In this document: in pieces, positions 54,873 through 64,000 of the stretch | Layout of the letters: every line of letters starts with the position of its first letter | How positions within the stretch are numbered: the stretch's first letter is position 1 | Assembly: GCF_014049385.1 (NCBI RefSeq) | Contig: NZ_JACAOA010000002.1 | Location: 1 to 64,000, forward strand | DNA length: 64,000 bases | From: Ruoffia halotolerans | Lineage (GTDB): Bacteria; Bacillota; Bacilli; Lactobacillales; Aerococcaceae | Direction of reading: 5' to 3' | The notes under the pieces: generated by a model | Seen by the model: the letters and a program-made list of their open reading frames with translations, nothing else | What the model was told of the DNA's origin: nothing | Database searches by the model: none | Translations under genes and position numbers: made by a program

Positions 54873-54900
54873 TATACTATTCAAAATTTTAAGAATATGA

Positions 54901-56379
<1,479 letters not shown>

Positions 56380-56385
56380 TTTAAG

Positions 56386-56418
56386 AAGGCTCGAACATGG
56401 GGGGTGTTCGGGCTTTTT
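56386..56418 (+). terminator. Terminator of the GH1 gene
   Basis: GGCTCGAACA pairs with TGTTCGGGCT across a short G-rich loop, then five T. Confidence 0.8.
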
Positions 56419-56507
56419 GTTGTCTAAATGCCCCTTTCCTTAATAGACGCCCCCTTTAGTCTATGCTACACTCAAAGAGTTGAAATTTAAGTGAAAGAGG
56501 TTATTTG

Positions 56508-57266
56508 ATGGATTATACTCTAATTTTAATGGTTGTTGGAGCGGTCTTTTTAGGCTCACTCATGCGTGCAACCTTTGGTTTTGGGGACTCAGTTGTAAGT
56601 ATGCCATTATTAGAGCTACTACCGTTTCCATTTTCCGTATCGGTGTCATTAATTGGTCTGACTGGGATGACAACTGCATTGATGTCAATTCAAAGAGGTT
56701 GGAAAGATATAGATCCAGTCGTGATTAAGAAATTAACACTCGCAACGATTATCGGGATTCCGGTTGGACTGATCCTAGTTCGCTTTGCAGAACAGTCAGT
56801 GATTAACTTGATTTTAGGGAGTATCTTAGTGATTTATTCACTGTATTCACTCACGGTCTCACCCGCGCGTCGAGAATACTTACAAGCAAAATTTGAAAAT
56901 CCAAATTACTCTTATCCATTCGGATTTCTAGGCGGTATGTTAGGGAGTGCCTATAATATGAACGGTATTCCAGTGGTACTTTATGCTGCGGCCCGTGATT
57001 GGACGCCACGTCAGTTTCTAGGAACAGTTCAATCTCATTTCTTGATCTCGAGCGTATTTGTTATTTCCGGTCATGCCTTAAGTGGCTTTTGGAATTGGGA
57101 TGTGGCTATTTACTTCGCCTTTTCAGTTCCAGTCGTTGCTTTAGCCATGTATATCGGAAGAGAAATTTACAACAAAATAGACACTGACAAATTTAGAACT
57201 TATATTTTTATTATGATTCTAATTCTAGGTGCAGTTAATATTGGTAATTTTATTCAAGCGGTGTAA
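56508..57266 (+). CDS. TauE/SafE-family membrane permease
   Basis: The 252-residue protein has about eight hydrophobic segments and two related halves. FGFGDSVVSMPLLELL (about 24-39) and GGMLGSAYNMNGIPVVLY (about 144-161) mark the family, whose members export sulfite, sulfoacetate or organosulfur compounds. ATG at 56508 after AGAGG. It stands alone; substrate unknown. Confidence 0.88.
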   Translation: MDYTLILMVVGAVFLGSLMRATFGFGDSVVSMPLLELLPFPFSVSVSLIGLTGMTTALMSIQRGWKDIDPVVIKKLTLATIIGIPVGLILVRFAEQSVINLILGSILVIYSLYSLTVSPARREYLQAKFENPNYSYPFGFLGGMLGSAYNMNGIPVVLYAAARDWTPRQFLGTVQSHFLISSVFVISGHALSGFWNWDVAIYFAFSVPVVALAMYIGREIYNKIDTDKFRTYIFIMILILGAVNIGNFIQAV

Positions 57267-57315
57267 GCAATGAGATGGAGCGTTTTTAACTAAACGGTCT
57301 ATTTTTTATCGTGAT

Positions 57316-57347
57316 TTGTGTATATGGTGTATTATATGATATAATAC
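57316..57347 (+). promoter_or_regulatory. Promoter with a perfect palindrome, probable YtrA-type operator
   Basis: TTGTGT (57316-57321), 18-bp spacing, TATAAT (57340-57345). The palindrome GTATTATAT-G-ATATAATAC (57329-57347; 9-bp arms) covers the -10 box. Autorepression by the following GntR protein is inferred. Confidence 0.65.
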
Positions 57348-57389
57348 AACTAATGAAGATAGAAAGAAGTGAATCGAAGGGGTGAGAAC

Positions 57390-57773
57390 ATGTTAATGGA
57401 GATAGATTTATCAGCGGAAACACCGATATACCAACAAATTCGCGATCAAGTTGTGTTAGGAGTCGGCCGCGGTGATTTAAAATACGGAGAAAATTTACCA
57501 AGCGCAAGGCAACTGGCTCAAGATTTGGGCGTCAATCCAATGACGGTGAACAAGGCTTATCAAACCTTGAAGAGGGAAGGTATTATTGTAGTGGACCGTC
57601 GGGTTGGAACAAAAGTGCGAGAGAATCCAGACGATATGATTGAAAGTGAGTATTTAAACCGACTGGAAGTGACTTTGGCAGAAGGCTTAGCCAAGACGGA
57701 AGATAATCAAGCTTTTAAAGAAAAAGTCGTGTCGATGGTAGAAAATTTAATTGAAGGGAGAGAGAATCAATGA
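57390..57773 (+). CDS. YtrA-type GntR-family regulator
   Basis: The 127-residue protein is essentially a winged helix (about 10-75, TPIYQQIRDQVVLGVGRGDL, LPSARQLAQDLGVNPMTVNKAYQ) with a short helical dimerisation tail, the pattern of the YtrA subfamily. The ATG at 57390 follows AGGGGTGAG; an earlier GTG at 57369 lacks a site. It overlaps the membrane protein gene by four bases. Confidence 0.92.
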   Translation: MLMEIDLSAETPIYQQIRDQVVLGVGRGDLKYGENLPSARQLAQDLGVNPMTVNKAYQTLKREGIIVVDRRVGTKVRENPDDMIESEYLNRLEVTLAEGLAKTEDNQAFKEKVVSMVENLIEGRENQ

Positions 57774-59131
57774 TTTTAATGACGATTATTCTAATCCTAG
57801 TCTTTGTAATGATGATGAATTACGCCGTCAGTTACCAAAATTTCAACATATTTGGCCTGTCTTTTGCGCCAGAACATGCTGAAACAGATGAAGTTAAGAC
57901 ATTACAACGCCAGTTTAGAGTGACTCAACTAATTATAGGAGCCGTCTTTATTGGCTTGTCATTCTTGGTGAGTTTGGATCTATTCCAAGGGTTGCGAGAT
58001 TTTATGTGGATACTCATATTATTTAGTTATTTTGTCTTATCTTATGTGCCAGTATCAATTTGGCAAAGAAAATTCATGGTCTTAAAGCAGGAAAAGGGTT
58101 GGATATATGAAACACAAAAACGCGTGGTCGATATCAGTGTGACCCGAGAAAAAGGAAAAGCAGCGCCTAGCAAGAAATGGGCATGGCTCATTTGGTTACT
58201 GAGTTGGGTGCCAGTAATCATGGCATGGGTCGCTCAAAGTTCAGGAAGTTTCCTTCTGCCTTTAATCCTTGTACCGCTAACGCTCATCGTGATACCCTTG
58301 TCTTATGATATGGTGATTAGCAGTAAGACGCCGTTTGTGTCCAAAGATAGTGAAGTGACCCAAGCTTACATGCGTCATTTTGAAAGAAATAATGCGGTGA
58401 GCTACTTGGAGATGAGTTTAATGGTCAATATCTTCTTTATTGCTTTCACAGCACTCATTCTCTTTAATCCATCGGATCTGTGGCTAATCCTATTATTGGG
58501 TGTGTTCTTACTAGCCATTGTTGCTTTAATGGCCCGAACAACTCAGAAAAATAAAGACCTCCAAGCAAAATTCTTTGATCAAGCGGAGTGGCAAATGCCT
58601 GAAGAAGAAGGCCAGTATAAATGGGGTGCCTACTATAATCCAAATGATTTCAGATTATTCGTCCCTAAACGTATATCCGGAATGGGTACGACAATTAATG
58701 TCGCTCATCCATCTGGAAAGGTCATCATGGCGATCCTCGGAATCTTAGTCGTCGGTATTATTGGGCTCGTTCTGATGATGAGTCTGTCAGAATATGATGT
58801 TTCAATCCAAGCAGATACGGTTGCCGTCGAAGCACCGATGTACGGACTTGAAGTGGCCTATGACCAAATCGAATCGATTGAATTAAATGAAGGTCCGTTA
58901 GAAGGCTCACGCACAAATGGTTTTGGTGGAATGGAGAAACGCTTTGGTCATTTTAACTTAGAGGGTTACGGACCAGTAGAACTCTTCATCTATGACAGTC
59001 ATCCTTACCATATCGATATTCAGTTAAGTGGTGGGGAGTCACCAGGGTGGTTGATCTTTAACCAAACGACGCAAGCAGAGACTGAAGCCGTGTATCAAGC
59101 ATTAGTAGAACAATGGGAAATGAATCAGTAG
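57770..59131 (+). CDS. Multi-spanning membrane protein (DUF1648/DUF5808-like)
   Basis: The 453-residue protein has about eight transmembrane helices. A PH-like segment (WGAYYNPNDFRLFVPKRISGMG, about 284-305) matches the DUF5808 region, and the C-terminal 110 residues form a soluble domain. It overlaps its YtrA-type regulator gene. Similar pairs often respond to cell-envelope stress or antimicrobial compounds, which is only a hint here. There is no ABC transporter gene in the operon. Confidence 0.8.
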   Translation: MILMTIILILVFVMMMNYAVSYQNFNIFGLSFAPEHAETDEVKTLQRQFRVTQLIIGAVFIGLSFLVSLDLFQGLRDFMWILILFSYFVLSYVPVSIWQRKFMVLKQEKGWIYETQKRVVDISVTREKGKAAPSKKWAWLIWLLSWVPVIMAWVAQSSGSFLLPLILVPLTLIVIPLSYDMVISSKTPFVSKDSEVTQAYMRHFERNNAVSYLEMSLMVNIFFIAFTALILFNPSDLWLILLLGVFLLAIVALMARTTQKNKDLQAKFFDQAEWQMPEEEGQYKWGAYYNPNDFRLFVPKRISGMGTTINVAHPSGKVIMAILGILVVGIIGLVLMMSLSEYDVSIQADTVAVEAPMYGLEVAYDQIESIELNEGPLEGSRTNGFGGMEKRFGHFNLEGYGPVELFIYDSHPYHIDIQLSGGESPGWLIFNQTTQAETEAVYQALVEQWEMNQ

Positions 59132-59138
59132 TAAAACG

Positions 59139-59173
59139 AACCAAGCACTTAAAGGTGTTTGGTTTATTTTTTT
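59139..59173 (+). terminator. Terminator of the YtrA-type operon
   Basis: AACCAAGCAC pairs with GTGTTTGGTT, followed by a T run. Confidence 0.8.
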
Positions 59174-59351
59174 AGATGTGTTTAATGCGCATTCGAATTG
59201 AAAAGGACTGCAGATTTAATCAAAAAAATACACATTAGGACGTAAAACCGAAATATTCCGGCATAAGTTATAAATTTTATTTATTCAACAGATTGAAATG
59301 ACTTTCATTAATATGTATAATATGTGTATTAAATCACAAAGGGGTTAAAGT

Positions 59352-60848
59352 ATGAAGTTCGTTTGTAAGATAATGAAGTCAGTATTGATTATGTGTTTAG
59401 TATTAAGCAGTATAGTAGGTAGTTTGAACGTTAGTGCACAAGATAGCGAAACAGATGCAGAAACTGGAGCATCGGAAGTCACAGCAGACTTTACACACCC
59501 AGATGATTTAGCAGAATCATATGATGTCATAGTTATTGGTGCTGGTGGAGGAGGAATGGCTGCAGCAATTGCTGCCAAAGATGCTGGATCAAATGTGGCC
59601 ATATTCGAAAAAATGCCAATATTAGGTGGAAATACTCTGAAATCATCAGCTGGAATGAATGCATCTGAATCTAAGTTCCAAGAAGCTGAAGGTATAGAAG
59701 ATTCAAATGAATTGTTTTTTGAAGAGACAATGGCAGGCGGACACGATACAAACGATGAAGAGTTAGTTCATTATTTAGTAGATAATTCTGCTTCAGCAAT
59801 AGAGTGGTTAGACTCTATGGGTATCACTTTAAGTAGTATTACCACTACAGGTGGTATGAGTGTACCAAGAGCTCATCGTCCTGAAGCTGGATCAGCAATT
59901 GGAGGATATCTAGTGGACGGCTTACAACGAAATGTATTTGAACGTGAAATTCCAACTTTCGTAAATGCCAATGTCACTGAAATACTAGAAGAAGACGGAG
60001 TAGTCACTGGTGTCCAAGTTAATATTGAAGGTAATGAACATCAAGTGAATGCAAAAGCTGTAATTATTGCAACGGGTGGTTTTGGCGGTAACTTAGAAAT
60101 GGTTACAGATAATAATCCGGATTTAGAAGGATTTGTTACGACAAATCACGAAGGAGCGACCGGAGATGGCTTAGTAATGGCCCAAGAAGTTGGAGCTCAG
60201 TTAGTAGATATGGATCAAATACAAATTCACCCAACAGTTGAGCAAGAGACATCATATTTAATTACTGAAGCTGTACGAGGTGAAGGTGCTATTTTGGTTA
60301 ATAAAGAGGGCGAGAGATTTTTTAATGAATTAGATACACGTGATGCAGTGTCACAAGCAATCTTATCTCAAACAGATTCATCTGCTTACGTAATTTTCGA
60401 CCAAGCACTAAGAGGGCGAGTGAAAGCCATAGATCAGTATGAAAAAATGGGCTTGGTTAAAGTTGGAGATACTATTGAGGAATTAGCTACTACTATAGAA
60501 TTGGATCCAGAAGTATTGAGTCAAACTCTATCGATTTGGAATGATAGTGTAGCAAACGGAACTGATGACAACTTTGCAAGAACAACGGGTATGGAGATTG
60601 CATTAGAAGAAGCGCCTTTTTACGCAATAAAAATTGCGCCAGGAATTCACCATACAATGGGCGGGTTAAAAATTAACACAAACGCTCAAGTATTAAACGA
60701 AGCTGATGAAGCAATTACTGGTTTATATGCAGCTGGTGAAGCAAGTGGTGGTGTTCACGGATCAAATCGCATTGGCGGAAATGCTATAGCTGATATAATT
60801 ATCTTTGGTCGCCAAGCAGGAGAGCAGAGTGCGTTATTTGTAAACTAA
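59352..60848 (+). CDS. Secreted FAD-dependent reductase of the fumarate/urocanate reductase family
   Basis: The 498-residue flavoprotein has a Sec signal peptide (about 1-30, cleavage near NVSA-Q), a Rossmann FAD motif (VIVIGAGGGGMAAAIAAKDAG, about 58-78) and the C-terminal flavin-contact motif GEASGGVHGSNRIGGNAI. HxxGGLKI (HHTMGGLKI) is the usual active-site region. It acts outside the cell, probably passing electrons to fumarate, urocanate or a related enoate. Unlike many relatives, it has no N-terminal FMN-binding domain, so its electron donor is unclear. Confidence 0.88.
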   Translation: MKFVCKIMKSVLIMCLVLSSIVGSLNVSAQDSETDAETGASEVTADFTHPDDLAESYDVIVIGAGGGGMAAAIAAKDAGSNVAIFEKMPILGGNTLKSSAGMNASESKFQEAEGIEDSNELFFEETMAGGHDTNDEELVHYLVDNSASAIEWLDSMGITLSSITTTGGMSVPRAHRPEAGSAIGGYLVDGLQRNVFEREIPTFVNANVTEILEEDGVVTGVQVNIEGNEHQVNAKAVIIATGGFGGNLEMVTDNNPDLEGFVTTNHEGATGDGLVMAQEVGAQLVDMDQIQIHPTVEQETSYLITEAVRGEGAILVNKEGERFFNELDTRDAVSQAILSQTDSSAYVIFDQALRGRVKAIDQYEKMGLVKVGDTIEELATTIELDPEVLSQTLSIWNDSVANGTDDNFARTTGMEIALEEAPFYAIKIAPGIHHTMGGLKINTNAQVLNEADEAITGLYAAGEASGGVHGSNRIGGNAIADIIIFGRQAGEQSALFVN

Positions 60849-60867
60849 AATCCAATCTATAAAACTT

Positions 60868-60908
60868 AACAAGGGGCTGACAATGATTAACTGTCAGCCC
60901 CCTTGTTT
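60868..60908. terminator. Bidirectional terminator
   Basis: A perfect stem (AACAAGGGGCTGACA with its complement), loop of about nine bases, serving the flavoprotein gene and the converging gene at 60931. Confidence 0.88.
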
Positions 60909-60930
60909 ATTTGCAATTGACTCATACAAA

Positions 60931-61584
60931 TTATTCAGTTGGTACTTCCCCATATTCACTCAATGCAGTGGTAATAGCATTTCCTTCGTCATCAAAGATA
61001 TATTCAGAAGCGATTTCACCAATTTCAGGGGCGTAGTAGTATCGTTGCACTTCACCTTCTGGCATAACCGATTCAATCACTAAGACATCATGATACATTT
61101 CACCCTCAACTTCATGTTCAGCGAGAATATCCGTGACTGTATACTCTTGCTCATCGCGGTAACCTCTTGTGAATGTGTCTCCAACTGCTAACTCAGCTGG
61201 GAAGAATGCCGCGACTTGCTCATCTAGGGAGTCTTCGTGATAACGGAAGTCTTCACCTTCGTATGAGTTTGGATAGTAAGCTAATTCGATAACACCATCC
61301 TCAGTCAACTGATAGACATAAGAGACTGTATTACCAGCAGTGGCATGACTTACTTGGTAAATCCCGTCTTCATCAGGTTCATGATCTAAAGTTAAGGTAA
61401 AAGGCGCAAATTCCATGCCTACTCCTATGTGATCATAATAGGGATAGAACAAACCAGGTGCGTAGTTGCTAGTATCAACACTTTCAGTTGCTTCTTCAGC
61501 GGTTACTGCAGAGCGAAAGCCGGCAAATAGTACCGCAGCGAATAGAATGGACGCTAGAATACGTTTGAGTGCGTTGTTTTCCAT
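60931..61584 (-). CDS. Secreted protein of unknown function
   Basis: The 217-residue protein begins with a signal peptide (KRILASILFAAVLFAGF, cleavage near VTA-EE) and continues as an acidic, beta-rich domain with repeated Tyr/Glu patterns (NSYEGEDFRYHEDS, FTRGYRDEQEYTV). There is no cysteine, so it is not lipid-anchored. ATG at 61584 after AGAGGG. I do not recognise the family. Confidence 0.8.
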   Translation of the reverse strand: MENNALKRILASILFAAVLFAGFRSAVTAEEATESVDTSNYAPGLFYPYYDHIGVGMEFAPFTLTLDHEPDEDGIYQVSHATAGNTVSYVYQLTEDGVIELAYYPNSYEGEDFRYHEDSLDEQVAAFFPAELAVGDTFTRGYRDEQEYTVTDILAEHEVEGEMYHDVLVIESVMPEGEVQRYYYAPEIGEIASEYIFDDEGNAITTALSEYGEVPTE

Positions 61585-61789
61585 ATTTGAATCCCTCTTT
61601 CTAAAATGCGCTCGAATTTGAAATTGCCACAATTCTTTGACACATCTCTCCTCCTTTTAACTAAATTCTACTATAAACAAGTCACTATCTAAAATAATAT
61701 CCATTTTATAGAAATATTAACCCTCTCTAAAGTAAGCGCATTCATTATGTGTTATAATAAATATATAAGACATACAGGAGGTGTGTAAA

Positions 61790-62239
61790 ATGTTACAAGA
61801 GTATCAACGCATATTAGTTGCGACAGATGGATCTGAAGGCGCTGAGTTGGCTTTGAATAAAGCCGTAGCAATTGCAGAACGGAATAATGCCAAACTATTT
61901 ATTTTACATGTATTAGATACACGAGCAATCCAAGCAACATCAAATTCAGATATTCATTTTAGGGATGCATTAAGAGACCTAGGCAACCGGGTGATGAGTG
62001 ATGCGAAGGATTTAGCGATAGAGCGTGGCTTAACAGATGTTGAGACAATCCTTGAGATGGGATCTCCAAAATATGTCATTGCTGAAGATATTCCAAAACG
62101 CGAGAATATTGATTTAATTGTTATGGGTGCGAGAGGTATGGGTGCTGTAGAAAGATTCTTTATGGGATCTGTATCGGAAAATGTTATTCGTCATGCATCG
62201 TGTGACGTATTAGTAGTAAGACCAAAAGAGCGCGAATAA
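61790..62239 (+). CDS. Universal stress protein, UspA family
   Basis: The 149-residue protein starts with RILVATDGSEGAELALNKAV and ends with the ATP-binding pattern GARGMGAVERFFMGSVSENVIRH (GxxG-9x-G-S). It probably binds ATP and acts in stress survival. ATG at 61790 lies 7 bases after AGGAGGTG. Single gene. Confidence 0.93.
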   Translation: MLQEYQRILVATDGSEGAELALNKAVAIAERNNAKLFILHVLDTRAIQATSNSDIHFRDALRDLGNRVMSDAKDLAIERGLTDVETILEMGSPKYVIAEDIPKRENIDLIVMGARGMGAVERFFMGSVSENVIRHASCDVLVVRPKERE

Positions 62240-62291
62240 ATTGACCCATGTTATTGAGAAAGGATTTAAACAGTGTATTTAAATAGTCAAT

Positions 62292-62330
62292 AATGCCTAC
62301 TAGATCAGAAGATTTAGTAGACATTTTTTT
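62292..62330 (+). terminator. Terminator after the usp gene
   Basis: AATGCCTACTA pairs imperfectly with TAGTAGACATT, followed by seven T. Confidence 0.65.
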
Positions 62331-62429
62331 GAAATGTAATAGCGCTTATAATCGAATCAGTTGCATATTTACCTCCAATTGTATTAACCTTAAAGAACAG
62401 ATATAAAACTAAATTTTAAGGAGCTATAT

Positions 62430-63071
62430 ATGTTTTCAATAAATGGGAAAGAATTTATATGGAAGGCGTTAATGTCTTTAATTGGTATTACCCTCATCAG
62501 TTTTGGGGCTGCATTGAGCCAAACAATGAATATGGGCTTGGATCCATTCACTGCGATTAACACAGGTGCGAGTGAGTTACTTGGCTTTACTTTGGGGAAT
62601 TATCAGTTATTTGTCAATGCTGCGATTTTGGCAATTATTTTGTTTTTTGACCGGAAGATTATTGGCTGGGGGACGATTTTTAACTTAGTGCTTGTTGGTT
62701 ACATGATTGAATTCTTTATCAGCATGTTAGAGTCATTCATAGACCCAACTCAATTAGCCTTTATCGTTCAGCTTTTAATTACAGTTGTCGCAATTTTAAT
62801 CTTTACTTTCGGTGTCGCGTTATATATGGACGCTGATCTTGGGGTATCACCCTATGATGCGATTGCGCCAGTCATCACGGACCGCGTTTCAGCGAGTTAC
62901 AAAACTGTCAGAATGATTCAAGATATTGTTGTTGTAATAACTGCTTGGATTCTTGGGGGTCCAGTTGGCGTTTCAACCTTCATCACTGGTTTCATGGCTG
63001 GTCCGTTGATTGATTTCTTTTCAAACCGTTTCACAAGTAAACTATCCGATAAAGTCGAAGAAAAAGCATAA
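62430..63071 (+). CDS. YczE/YitT-type membrane protein
   Basis: The 213-residue protein has five to six helices, with AALSQTMNMGLDPFTAINTG (about 28-47) and ALYMDADLGVSPYDAIAP (about 130-147), a repeated pattern typical of YczE. In Bacillus subtilis YczE is needed for surfactin-related enzyme activity, but the general role is unknown. AAGGAG precedes the ATG; a terminator follows. Confidence 0.87.
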   Translation: MFSINGKEFIWKALMSLIGITLISFGAALSQTMNMGLDPFTAINTGASELLGFTLGNYQLFVNAAILAIILFFDRKIIGWGTIFNLVLVGYMIEFFISMLESFIDPTQLAFIVQLLITVVAILIFTFGVALYMDADLGVSPYDAIAPVITDRVSASYKTVRMIQDIVVVITAWILGGPVGVSTFITGFMAGPLIDFFSNRFTSKLSDKVEEKA

Positions 63072-63075
63072 AAAT

Positions 63076-63100
63076 AAGACGCCTACCTCAGGCGTCTTTT
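63076..63100 (+). terminator. Terminator of the YczE-type gene
   Basis: AAGACGCCT pairs with AGGCGTCTT, then T. Confidence 0.85.
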
Positions 63101-63104
63101 ACTT

Positions 63105-63320
63105 TTAAGAAAATATATCATCAGCAATTTCTGACTCAACGTGAACCATTGTATTCATCTATGATGATTCACTCATTGGAATTGGATGACCGGCTTCATG
63201 TAAAGCATCGGTGAATAGATTGTAATAGCTTCCCTCGACATCAATCGCATCATCAGGGTCATTAACCCAAATTCGTACTCATTCACTACGCCCTGCAAAG
63301 CCAATTTTATTCTGTTTCCC
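63105..63320 (-). pseudogene. Remnant of a small mechanosensitive channel (MscS family) C-terminus
   Basis: On the minus strand one frame reads VRIWVNDPDDAIDVEGSYYN followed by LFTDALHEAGHPIPMSES, which resembles the end of an MscS-type channel. Stops interrupt it (TGA before VRIW, TAG after SESS), and no upstream part remains. The rest of the gap up to 63433 holds nothing I can name. Confidence 0.5.
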
Positions 63321-63433
63321 TTACATTCATTTTTAAGTCAACTTTAATAGGCATTTCAAAATACACGCGTAAGCAAGTGTTCGCTGTGTCCTACCTCTTT
63401 AATTTCAGTTTATGTTAGAATGAAAATAAAGAG

Positions 63434-63700
63434 GTGAGACAAATTAAAAATCTAAATTCAATTACAAGAGGTTTCAGTGCTGTTATCATCATTGGAGCAT
63501 TTATTGCTCAAATGAATGACCTCATATCAAGGCATATCTTCACTTCGCTACTACTTTTAGCTGTTTCAATCCCACAGCTGTATACTGCCTGGGAAATTTA
63601 TTATAAAAATGACAAAAAATGGAACCTCACATCAATTGCGATGACCATTCTAGGAGTTTTCTGTATTATATCAGCAATAAGTATCTATATTATAGGATAA
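63434..63700 (+). CDS. Small hydrophobic protein of unknown function
   Basis: The 88-residue protein has three hydrophobic segments (about 12-28, 35-50, 65-86) and few charged residues. It starts at GTG, which overlaps the GAGGTG that could serve as its binding site, so the start is uncertain. I recognise no family. Confidence 0.55.
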   Translation: MRQIKNLNSITRGFSAVIIIGAFIAQMNDLISRHIFTSLLLLAVSIPQLYTAWEIYYKNDKKWNLTSIAMTILGVFCIISAISIYIIG

Positions 63701-63707
63701 ATAGTCT

Positions 63708-63833
63708 TGCGGTTCATCGTGACTCAGCGCGATGGACCGCAAATTCGTTTCCGTAGCGTCGTACTGGCTCACGACGCACTGCAAATCAAAATGCGTAGCG
63801 TCGCGCCACCCCACGACGCCCCGCAAACAAAAA
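63708..63833. repeat. Array C: three 42-bp hairpin-forming repeats
   Basis: Three GC-rich stem-loops lie at about 63708-63741, 63752-63783 and 63794-63825; the shared GCAAA at 63739, 63781 and 63823 shows a 42-bp period. Unit 1 pairs TGCGGTTCATCG with CGCGATGGACCGCA. Units 2 and 3 centre on GCGTCG and CGACGC. The complement of unit 1 resembles units of array A (CCAT...TGAGT...GAAC, and GAACCGCAAG). Confidence 0.8.
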
Positions 63834-63866
63834 ACCACTTCAAATCCGAAATTTGAAGTGGTTTTT
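63831..63866. terminator. Bidirectional terminator
   Basis: AAAACCACTTCAAAT pairs with ATTTGAAGTGGTTTT around loop CCGA. Confidence 0.88.
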
Positions 63867-63871
63867 CTCTA

Positions 63872-64000
63872 TTATTTTGTCGCGCGCAATAAAAAACGCG
63901 AACTATTCTGATCTTCAAAGAATAGATCTGCTTCTACATTCGAAAAACCCGCTCCTTGAACTTCTTCAGCCAACTGATTCATGTCAAAGCCGTGTCCATG
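63872..64000 (-). CDS. Partial CDS, C-terminal end of a probable SAM-dependent methyltransferase
   Basis: The last 42 residues are visible (frame open at the window edge), ending in FLLRATK. The pattern NQLAEEVQGAGFSNVEADLFFE is common at the end of class I methyltransferases. The rest of the gene lies beyond the window, so the family is only suggested. Confidence 0.55.
   Translation of the reverse strand, partial: HGHGFDMNQLAEEVQGAGFSNVEADLFFEDQNSSRFLLRATK

Overview
The window is low-GC Firmicutes DNA, most likely from a member of the Lactobacillales, and its gene content fits Aerococcaceae or Carnobacteriaceae (an inference, not proven). The signs are AT-rich codons, strong AGGAGG-type ribosome binding sites, a ctsR-clpC pair, a tadA / SRP RNA / dnaX / ybaB / recR / tmk / darA / holB / yabA block, ECF-type vitamin transporters and a citrate fermentation cluster like that of Enterococcus. 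I see no rRNA, tRNA, CRISPR array, prophage or intact insertion sequence.

Layout. 1-6.5 kb: two tandem peptide-use modules. Each starts with a strong promoter, a 25-26 codon leader peptide (one Leu-rich, one Ile-rich) and a terminator/antiterminator pair. Module 1 is a solute-binding protein plus an M20 peptidase; module 2 is an M20D amidohydrolase plus a second solute-binding protein. 6.6-10.4 kb: a decayed gene, a MagIII-like DNA glycosylase, an Ala/Gln/Glu-rich membrane protein and an AI-2E family permease. 10.5-13.6 kb: ctsR-clpC behind two promoters with CtsR operators. 13.9-19.4 kb: an AEC transporter, then a cobalamin island (riboswitch, lipoprotein, ECF S component, PduO-type adenosyltransferase, B12-dependent ribonucleotide reductase with an NrdR box). 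19.8-23.4 kb: tadA, a cluster of eight DnaA-box-like sequences, a UDG-family gene, SRP RNA and two pseudogenes (kdgT-like, HIT family). 23.5-36.3 kb: pepO and the replication/repair housekeeping block, ending in a decayed membrane-protein gene. 36.4-38.9 kb: mscL, an FAD oxidoreductase, and a FolT-type S component under a THF riboswitch. 38.9-50.1 kb: citrate metabolism, with citG, a CitO-like regulator and the Na+-pumping oxaloacetate decarboxylase genes on the minus strand, and citCDEFX plus a CitMHS transporter on the plus strand. Three catabolite-response elements lie in this region. 50.5-64 kb: an aminotransferase, a T-box-controlled metNI, a GntR/GH1 pair, TauE, a YtrA-type regulator with a membrane protein, a secreted flavoprotein reductase, a UspA protein, a YczE-type protein, small genes and the 3' end of a probable methyltransferase.

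How the genes work together. The cit/oad cluster would import citrate, split it to acetate and oxaloacetate, and decarboxylate oxaloacetate to pyruvate while exporting Na+; glucose should repress it through CcpA. Cobalamin taken up by the S component would be adenosylated by the PduO enzyme and used by NrdJ. The first 6.5 kb looks like an amino-acid-starvation response for peptide scavenging, controlled by ribosome position on short leader ORFs. That differs from the T-box used for methionine uptake in this same window.

The least explained structures are these two leader-peptide attenuators, three intergenic arrays of 41-42 bp hairpin-forming repeats (13.7, 50.2 and 63.7 kb), and the DnaA-box cluster downstream of tadA. 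Several genes are decaying (near 6.7, 22, 23, 36 and 63.2 kb), which suggests ongoing gene loss.
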